From assembly GCA_039803545.1 (NCBI GenBank), contig JBDRYS010000001.1:375866-439865 (forward strand): DNA of 64,000 nt, read 5' to 3'. Source of the DNA: a candidate division WOR-3 bacterium. Lineage in GTDB: Bacteria > Hydrothermota > Hydrothermia > UBA1063. Within the stretch, counting starts at the first letter, position 1. Each line of letters starts with the position of its first letter. This document shows, in pieces, positions 58,582 through 64,000 of the stretch. Made by a program: the position numbers and the translations under genes. The notes under the pieces are model-generated. The model saw only the letters and a program-made list of their open reading frames with translations. It searched no databases and was not told the origin of the DNA.

Positions 58582-58610
58582 CTTATAAGGCTTAATCCAT
58601 ATTTAGTCAA
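58582..58610 (-). promoter_or_regulatory. promoter of the DUF948-YtxH-gap-pgk unit
   Basis: Minus strand TTGACT (58605-58610), 17-bp spacer, TATAAG (58582-58587), 7 nt to the ATG at 58574. There is no ribosome binding site in the gap. Confidence 0.65.
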
Positions 58611-58689
58611 GCTACAATTAGATTTGTCGAATCCTTTGCAAATCATGGGATTTAGCTTTTACCTTTGTTGTTTCTGTTTTTAAGTTGGC

Positions 58690-58718
58690 TTTTTTGTTTG
58701 AAAACAGCAGTTTATAAT
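58690..58718 (+). promoter_or_regulatory. promoter of the transketolase gene
   Basis: TATAAT at 58713-58718; the -35 at 17 bp is only TTTTTT (58690-58695). A normal leader with AAGGAG precedes the ATG at 58739. Confidence 0.5.
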
Positions 58719-58738
58719 TAACACAAAAAGGAGTCATT

Positions 58739-60664
58739 ATGCCCTTTGATAGAGAATTCTTATCACAGGAGGATATTTTACAACTTGAGACATTGGGTAG
58801 ATTAGTCAGAGGTGATATATTGAAGATGACCACCCTTGCCCAGTCTGGTCACCCTGGGGGGTCTATGTCTTCCTGTGATATTTATTTAACGGTCTGGAAA
58901 TATGCCAATGTGAACCCTTTGGATCCCGACTGGGAAGATAGGGATAGAATTGTGGTATCGCATGGACATACTTCCCCGGGAGTCTATGCAGTTTTGGGAA
59001 GGCTTGGTTTTTTTAATATAGATGATGCCATTGCTTATTTTAGATTGGCAGGTTCGCCTTTTGAAGGCCACATTGAAAGGGAAGTTCCAGGGGTGGAGTG
59101 GACGACGGGAAATCTGGGTCAAGGTCTTTCTGCAGGAGTTGGCTTTGCCTTAGCAGCAAAAATTCTTCAAAAAGGTTATCACGTTTTTGTGTTGATGAGT
59201 GACGCCGAACAGGCAAAAGGTCAGGTCGCCGAAGCCAGAAGGATTGCGAGAAAGTATAACCTGACTAACATAACTGTAATAATAGATTATAACGATAAGC
59301 AGATATCCGGGAATGCCCATGAGATAATGCCTGTTAACATTAAGGCAAATTATGAAGCTGATGGTTGGAGAGTCATTGAGATTGACGGTCATAATTATCA
59401 GGAAATTTATCAAGCTATACGGACGGCATTAAATGATAAGGAAAATCCGGTTTGTATCATTGCTAAAACAGTTATGGGGAAAGGCGTTTCTTTCATGGAA
59501 GACAAGGAAGTATATCATGGGAAACCATTAACCCTCGATGAATATAAAAGGGCCATTTCTGAACTTGGAGTAGAGGACAATTTAGAATATTACGCCGAGA
59601 GGAGAAAGCTTAAACAATTTCCAGTTTTCAAAAGAAAAGGCGAATATAAAATTAACTTGAACGGTGCCGAAGTCAAGATTTATAAAACAGATGAAAAGGT
59701 CGCGACAAGGGTTGCTGTTGGTGAGCAACTTACAAGGATAGGCAAAGCGAACTTGGGCAATAGAAATTATACCCCTTTTGCGGTGTTTGATTGCGATTTG
59801 GCTGAATCATTAAGATTTGTAGAGTTTTCAAAACAATTTCCCGATTATTTCTTTGAATTTGGTGTTCAGGAACACTCTACGGCTACCGTTGCGGGTGCAC
59901 TAAGTTCCCAAGGGGTGATCGGAGTATTCGGTGATTTTGGAGTTTTTGGAGTTGATGAGACCTATAATCAGCACAGGCTCAACGATATAAATAAAACCAA
60001 TCTAAAATTAATTATTTCCCACATTGGAATAGATGTTGGAGAAGATGGGAAAACCCACCATTGTATCGATTATATAGGTGTGCTGAGGAATCTTTATAAT
60101 TTTAAGCTGATTGTGCCAGGGGATGCTAATCAGGCTCAAAAGGCATTAAATTACGCCATGCGGGAGTATGGAAACTTTGCCATAGCTGTTGGTAGGTCAA
60201 ATTGGCCTGTGATTACTGATAAAAACGGTTCTCCATATTACGGTGAGAGTTATGAATTTAGATACGGGGTCGCTGATATTATAAGAGAAGGGGATTATGG
60301 TACTCTGATTGCCTATGGGCCGACCTTGGGCCGTGCTCTTGAGGTATTCGAAATACTGAAGAGCAATGGAAAAGAACTTTATGTGGTTAATATTTCCACA
60401 CCTTTCAAGCTGGACGAAGAAGTTCTATTGAAGGACGAAATCATAAGCAGGCCAATTTTCGTATATGAAGATCACAACGTCAATACCGGACTAGGGGTTA
60501 TTCTTGCTGACTTTTATCTTTCAAAGGGTAAGTTTGTAAGACTCTATAAGTTTGGGTTGGAAAATTACTCTGTTTCAGGTTCTGCCAATGATCTTTATGA
60601 GATTAATAATCTTTCACCAGTGAGGGTTTCGAATAGAATTCTTGACATTTTAAACAGTTTGTAA
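58739..60664 (+). CDS. tkt: transketolase (single-chain)
   Basis: A 641-residue thiamine-diphosphate enzyme of the pentose phosphate pathway. The N-terminal pyrophosphate part has QSGHPGGSMSSCDIYLTVWK, IVVSHGHTSPGVYAVLG and TGNLGQGLSAGVGFALA. The TPP-binding block is VLMSDAEQAKGQVAEARRIA with a terminal YND; the usual GDG is SDA, although the Asp and later Asn are kept. The Pyr domain has FEFGVQEHSTATVAGALSSQ with the catalytic Glu, and the C-terminal domain follows. Length fits full transketolase rather than split subunits. It is a divergent branch; the cofactor motif change is worth noting. Confidence 0.88.
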   Translation: MPFDREFLSQEDILQLETLGRLVRGDILKMTTLAQSGHPGGSMSSCDIYLTVWKYANVNPLDPDWEDRDRIVVSHGHTSPGVYAVLGRLGFFNIDDAIAYFRLAGSPFEGHIEREVPGVEWTTGNLGQGLSAGVGFALAAKILQKGYHVFVLMSDAEQAKGQVAEARRIARKYNLTNITVIIDYNDKQISGNAHEIMPVNIKANYEADGWRVIEIDGHNYQEIYQAIRTALNDKENPVCIIAKTVMGKGVSFMEDKEVYHGKPLTLDEYKRAISELGVEDNLEYYAERRKLKQFPVFKRKGEYKINLNGAEVKIYKTDEKVATRVAVGEQLTRIGKANLGNRNYTPFAVFDCDLAESLRFVEFSKQFPDYFFEFGVQEHSTATVAGALSSQGVIGVFGDFGVFGVDETYNQHRLNDINKTNLKLIISHIGIDVGEDGKTHHCIDYIGVLRNLYNFKLIVPGDANQAQKALNYAMREYGNFAIAVGRSNWPVITDKNGSPYYGESYEFRYGVADIIREGDYGTLIAYGPTLGRALEVFEILKSNGKELYVVNISTPFKLDEEVLLKDEIISRPIFVYEDHNVNTGLGVILADFYLSKGKFVRLYKFGLENYSVSGSANDLYEINNLSPVRVSNRILDILNSL

Positions 60665-60696
60665 TAAACTCTGATAAATGCGAAGAAGGAGGTATC

Positions 60697-60990
60697 ATGG
60701 ATATTGTAATCGCAGCCAAAAACTTTGAAGTTACCGATGCACTCAAGGAATATATCGAAAAGAGGCTTGGGGTGCTCGATAAGTTTGCCAATTATATAGT
60801 AAGTGTTGAACTCACTATGGAAGAGCAAAGGGGAAGATACTCAGGAACCCTTGTCGTAAAAGTAAAGGGACAAACCCTTACAGTAAAGGCTACAGAAAAG
60901 GATCCATACATTTTAGTAGACGAAATAAAGGACCGTATTAAACACCAGATGGTTAAGTATGAAGAAAAACTTCAAGATAGAAGAGCCTGA
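60697..60990 (+). CDS. hpf: ribosome hibernation promoting factor / RaiA family
   Basis: A 97-residue short-type ribosome-associated protein with the beta-alpha-beta-beta-beta-alpha fold (DIVIAAKNFEVTDALKEYIE; VSVELTMEEQRGRYSG; VKVKGQTLTVKATEKDPYIL). Homologues bind the 30S decoding region in stationary phase. The long C-terminal domain of HPFlong is absent. The start follows GGAGG. Its last 32 bases overlap the hprK start in another frame, so the two are translationally coupled. Confidence 0.93.
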   Translation: MDIVIAAKNFEVTDALKEYIEKRLGVLDKFANYIVSVELTMEEQRGRYSGTLVVKVKGQTLTVKATEKDPYILVDEIKDRIKHQMVKYEEKLQDRRA

Positions 60991-61924
60991 TTATGCTCTC
61001 TTTAAGGACTTTGCCAGTTTTTTGGCTGAGGAACATGACGCCGAGTTAATTTTTAAAGACAGAGAATTCGAAAAGATTAAAATTTTTGAAAAGAATCTAT
61101 TAGAACTTCCTGAGGTCATAAACTCACCCGAAGGCTTTTACAAAGGTGGTGTTTTGTATTTAACAACGAGCGCCTTTTCCGTTTTGAAACAACAAGAGAA
61201 AGCACTTGAAAGGTTGATTAATGGGGTAAATAAAGGCGAAATTACCGTACTTGTAGTGAACGCTGATATTTTAAAGGAAACTTTTGATACGTTTGGAGAT
61301 TTGGTCAAGAAATTACCTGTTGTCGTTTACAAGAATGAAGAAACATCCTATTTCAAAAACAGGCTAAAGTCCTACCTACATTTCTGTTTTTCGCCCTTTG
61401 CCCTTTGCCACGGCAGTGCAGTTGAAGTATTTGGAGAAGGGGTACTGGTAATTGGCGAGTCAGGAGCAGGTAAGTCAGAGTGCGTTCTTGAGCTGGTAGA
61501 GCGGGGTCATCTTTTTATTGCCGATGATTTGATAAAGCTGGTAAATTATCCACCCTCTTCAATACTTTTGATGACAGGATCACAAAGTGATCGTTTCAAA
61601 TTCTTTATGGAGCTTCGAGGTGTTGGCATAATTGATGTTTTGAGAACTTTTGGACCTTCTAAGGTTAAAGTTAAGAGCGAACTTGCAATGATTGTTGAGA
61701 TAACTACTGAAGATGTGAAAGAAAGATCCATTGATAGAGAAAAGACTGTTCAAATTTTTGGTAAACACATTCCTTTTTTTACCTTTTCAGTTAAGGAAAG
61801 AGGATTAATACCGACTCGCATAGAGACTTCCATTTTGGGATACAAACTCAAAAAATTTGGTTATGAAACTGGAAAGGTGATTAGGGAGGTATTGGGGGGA
61901 GAAAGTGATAAAAAAGTTACCTGA
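60959..61924 (+). CDS. hprK: HPr kinase/phosphorylase
   Basis: A 321-residue bifunctional kinase/phosphorylase of Ser-46 of HPr, a carbon regulator. The Walker A is VLVIGESGAGKSECVLELV, followed by HLFIADDLIKLV. The family signature is MELRGVGIIDVLRTFG and the C-terminal K-loop is near VKERSIDREKTVQIFG. The length is close to the usual ~310. Start ATG 60959 lies within hpf; the 3' end overlaps mutL by 20 bp. No PTS gene is in the window. In many PTS-poor diderms this kinase acts with an Npr-like HPr. Confidence 0.93.
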   Translation: MKKNFKIEEPDYALFKDFASFLAEEHDAELIFKDREFEKIKIFEKNLLELPEVINSPEGFYKGGVLYLTTSAFSVLKQQEKALERLINGVNKGEITVLVVNADILKETFDTFGDLVKKLPVVVYKNEETSYFKNRLKSYLHFCFSPFALCHGSAVEVFGEGVLVIGESGAGKSECVLELVERGHLFIADDLIKLVNYPPSSILLMTGSQSDRFKFFMELRGVGIIDVLRTFGPSKVKVKSELAMIVEITTEDVKERSIDREKTVQIFGKHIPFFTFSVKERGLIPTRIETSILGYKLKKFGYETGKVIREVLGGESDKKVT

Positions 61925-63572
61925 GGGCGTAATTAAGAAGATTTCAGCTGGGGAAGTTATTGAAAATCCTGCTTCTTGCGTGAGGGAGCTTATTGAAAAT
62001 AGCCTTGATGCTGGTGCAAGACACATTAAGATCAGTATCTGGGGTGGTGGAATCGATGCTATTGAAGTTGAGGATGACGGGGTTGGAATGTCCCCAGAGG
62101 AGATTCCAATAGCAGTTCAGCGTTTTACTACCAGTAAAATTTCATCTTTTGAAGATTTGAAACGCCTTAAAACCTTGGGATTTAGGGGCGAGGCCTTATA
62201 CGCCATTGCTCAGGTTTCCGATCTCACGATTACATCGTGTACAAGTGATGATGCTACCCTCGGGTGGGAATGTAATTTTAATGCCGGAGAGCTTATCTCT
62301 TCAAAACCTGCGCCGAGAAAGAAAGGCACTACTGTTATTGTTAAGGATTTGTTTTTCAATTTGCCTGTTCGAAGGAAATTTTTACTCTCTAAAAGAGAAG
62401 AAGGCAAACGAGTTTTAGACGAGGTTATATCCTATTCCCTTTGGCATACAAATGTTTACTTTGAATATTATGAAGATGGGTCCAAAAAGCTGGATTTACC
62501 ACCTGGAGATTTCGCTCAGAGGATTATGGCCATATTTGGCAGGGAATTCCTGGAAAAGTCGGTTTTTTTGGATTACAGGGACGACTACCTCAATTTTACG
62601 GGCTTTGTTGAAAAGCCCGAAGTAGTTGATCAGAAGGGATACAAACAAATTTTGCTGATAAACGGAAGGAGGGTGAAAGGGGATCAACTGAAAAAAGTAA
62701 TTTACAGAGCCTACGAAAAGCCTTATGGACAACCCGAGTTCATTTTGAAGGTCGAACTAGAGCCAGAATTTGTCGATTTTAATATCCACCCACAAAAGAG
62801 GGAAGTAAGGATAGCACCATATGTTAGAATAACCGAGAAATTATTTAAGGCTTTAGATAGCAGATTTAAAGAATATTCAGAGGAAATTGTTGATTCAATG
62901 AAGGTTTCCAGCGATTCATTAAAGGCTAACAAGACCTACGAGCAGGTCGTTACCGTAAAGCAGCTTGAATTTGGTGAGGCCTTCCGTTCGGAACCGGATA
63001 GAAATACCCCCAAGGAGGTACCAGTAGAATTTTTGAATGTATGGCAGGCTCACAAATCTTACATTTTTGTTCAGACCAGTAATGGAGTTATGGTTATCGA
63101 CCAGCATGCAGCTCATGAACGGATCCTTTACGATAAATTACGCAAAAAGGAATACTCGAGTCAGGCGCTGATGTTTCCAATACTTATAGAACTTTCTGCT
63201 AAAGAAAAGGCATTATTTGAGATGTATGAGGAACTTTTCAGCTCCTTTGGATTTGAATACAGGTTTTTGGGGTCAAATTCCCTTGTAATTGATAAGGTTC
63301 CAACTATTTTTAGAAGTGTAAGCAAAGAAGACATAAGGGATTTAATAGCATCTCTCGAAGAATCAGCAAGTTTGCCTGATAGGCTGGAGAACTTTCTAAA
63401 AACTGTTGCTTGCAAGTCTGCAATAAAATTTGGAGATGAGTTATCTAGGGAAGAAATGTCAAAGCTTGTGGATGAGCTTTTAGCCACGGATGTTCCCTTT
63501 TATTGCCCGCACGGAAGACCCACTATATACTTTATTGCCCTTGAGGAGCTGGCATCAAAATTTGAGAGGTGA
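61905..63572 (+). CDS. mutL: DNA mismatch repair protein MutL
   Basis: A 555-residue GHKL ATPase that couples MutS mismatch recognition to strand removal. N-terminal ATPase motifs: ELIENSLDAGARHIKI, VEDDGVGMSPEEI, FTTSKISSFEDLKRL, TLGFRGEALYAIAQVSDL. The C-terminal dimerisation domain has MVIDQHAAHERILYDKLR and FYCPHGRPTIYFI. The endonuclease metal motif DQHAAHERI is in the endonuclease-type (DQHAxxERxxYE) form, ending YDK here. The GTG at 61905 is the start and overlaps hprK by 20 bp. mutS is not in the window. Confidence 0.96.
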   Translation: MIKKLPEGVIKKISAGEVIENPASCVRELIENSLDAGARHIKISIWGGGIDAIEVEDDGVGMSPEEIPIAVQRFTTSKISSFEDLKRLKTLGFRGEALYAIAQVSDLTITSCTSDDATLGWECNFNAGELISSKPAPRKKGTTVIVKDLFFNLPVRRKFLLSKREEGKRVLDEVISYSLWHTNVYFEYYEDGSKKLDLPPGDFAQRIMAIFGREFLEKSVFLDYRDDYLNFTGFVEKPEVVDQKGYKQILLINGRRVKGDQLKKVIYRAYEKPYGQPEFILKVELEPEFVDFNIHPQKREVRIAPYVRITEKLFKALDSRFKEYSEEIVDSMKVSSDSLKANKTYEQVVTVKQLEFGEAFRSEPDRNTPKEVPVEFLNVWQAHKSYIFVQTSNGVMVIDQHAAHERILYDKLRKKEYSSQALMFPILIELSAKEKALFEMYEELFSSFGFEYRFLGSNSLVIDKVPTIFRSVSKEDIRDLIASLEESASLPDRLENFLKTVACKSAIKFGDELSREEMSKLVDELLATDVPFYCPHGRPTIYFIALEELASKFER

Positions 63573-63575
63573 ACT

Positions 63576-64000
63576 ATGGGAAAGAAAGTATGGGATATGG
63601 TAAACAGGGTTTCTTATCCCTATACCGCATGCATAATTGATAATCAGCTTGTAGGGTTTGGAATGGAATTTCCAGAAAGTCCAAATATAAAATTGCTTAG
63701 CGTTACGGAAGGAGAGGGGCGGAGAACCTACGAAAGAACGCTGGCCTTTTTGAGTGATTATCTTCTTGCCAAAGCAGGTTATAAAAACGCACTGAAGATG
63801 GAGCATTCTCTTGGTGAAGCCCTTTACGGAGAAGCAAGGGGAGTGGATCCTGATTTAGCAGTTCAAATTATTGAAAAGGGGCTTTACGAATTGTCAAAGA
63901 AGGAAGTGCCCATCGAGATGGTTGACCTTACTAAGCAAGAAGCTATTAGATACCTGCGACAGGAGAAACTTTACTCACAGCTTAGATTAATTCAATACAT
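63576..64000 (+). CDS. nucleoside (uridine-type) kinase, N-terminal part
   Basis: Partial: the frame runs off the window end after 141 codons. ATG 63576 follows GAGGTG and the mutL stop by 3 bp. Residues YPYTACIIDNQLVGFGMEF, RTYERTLAFLSDYLL and MEHSLGEALYG match the ThrRS/AlaRS second-domain-like N-terminus found in long uridine/nucleoside kinases (e.g. Thermotoga-type). The kinase P-loop would lie beyond the window, so the kinase activity itself is not seen. KQEAIRYLRQEKLYSQLRLI near the end is also typical of that family. Confidence 0.7.
   Translation, partial: MGKKVWDMVNRVSYPYTACIIDNQLVGFGMEFPESPNIKLLSVTEGEGRRTYERTLAFLSDYLLAKAGYKNALKMEHSLGEALYGEARGVDPDLAVQIIEKGLYELSKKEVPIEMVDLTKQEAIRYLRQEKLYSQLRLIQY

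Overview
The window reads as a contiguous piece of a bacterial chromosome that is AT-rich and very tightly packed. Most neighbouring genes overlap by 1-30 bp, and convergent genes meet with almost no gap. An outer-membrane lifestyle is indicated by lptC, kdsD, a Wza/Wzc-like polysaccharide export pair and many signal-peptide or lipobox proteins. The mix of genes (GlmL-like protein, class III cyclase with ATPase and TPR, HprK, DUF4159, YhaN/YhaO with AddAB-like nucleases) resembles uncultured diderm lineages such as WOR-3/Hydrothermae-type candidate phyla. That placement is inference from gene content only.

Layout. 0-10 kb: a lytic transglycosylase diverges from leuS and an EF-G-like GTPase; then a minus-strand unit tRNA-Arg(ACG)-tadA-TPR protein-DEDDh exonuclease/WYL. 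10.1-16.25 kb: an accessory island. It holds a truncated N-terminus of a modification methylase, a nuclease-methylase fusion broken by a frameshift, an intact hsdS, a C-terminal relic of a restriction helicase subunit, and an MNT/HepT toxin-antitoxin pair whose toxin carries a nonsense codon and which sits between 20-bp direct repeats. 16.3-20.2 kb: a TPR/degenerate-GGDEF protein, then the minus-strand unit tRNA-Ser(CGA)-thpR-kdsD-lptC-small protein-DUF4159. 20.3-31.8 kb: CDF transporter, yhaO/yhaN-like pair, addA/addB-like pair, nitroreductase, MmpS-like lipoprotein. 31.8-38.3 kb: gcvPB, DHH phosphoesterase, DUF1028-TPR protein, CBS protein, ion transporter, lexA, an unknown. 38.3-42.6 kb: exopolysaccharide operon. 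42.7-51 kb: polX and a three-gene signalling operon (cyclase/ATPase/TPR, unnamed N-domain protein, HD-GYP protein). 51-64 kb: DUF1573-rhodanese, rseP, GlmL-like, a sigma factor, a pgk/gap unit, transketolase, hpf-hprK-mutL and the start of a nucleoside kinase.

The most striking signals not explained by gene calls are these. (i) At least eight operon-leading genes have a recognisable -35 / 17-bp spacer / -10 promoter whose -10 box ends only 6-8 nt before the ATG, which predicts widespread leaderless mRNAs. (ii) A strong terminator hairpin lies inside the coding end of the convergent exonuclease gene. (iii) The restriction island looks like one R-M system inserted into the wreck of another. (iv) tRNA-Arg(ACG) is directly followed by the gene of the deaminase known to modify its wobble base. 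(v) The sigma factor has altered -10 recognition positions.

I found no CRISPR array, rRNA, insertion sequence transposase or recognisable riboswitch.
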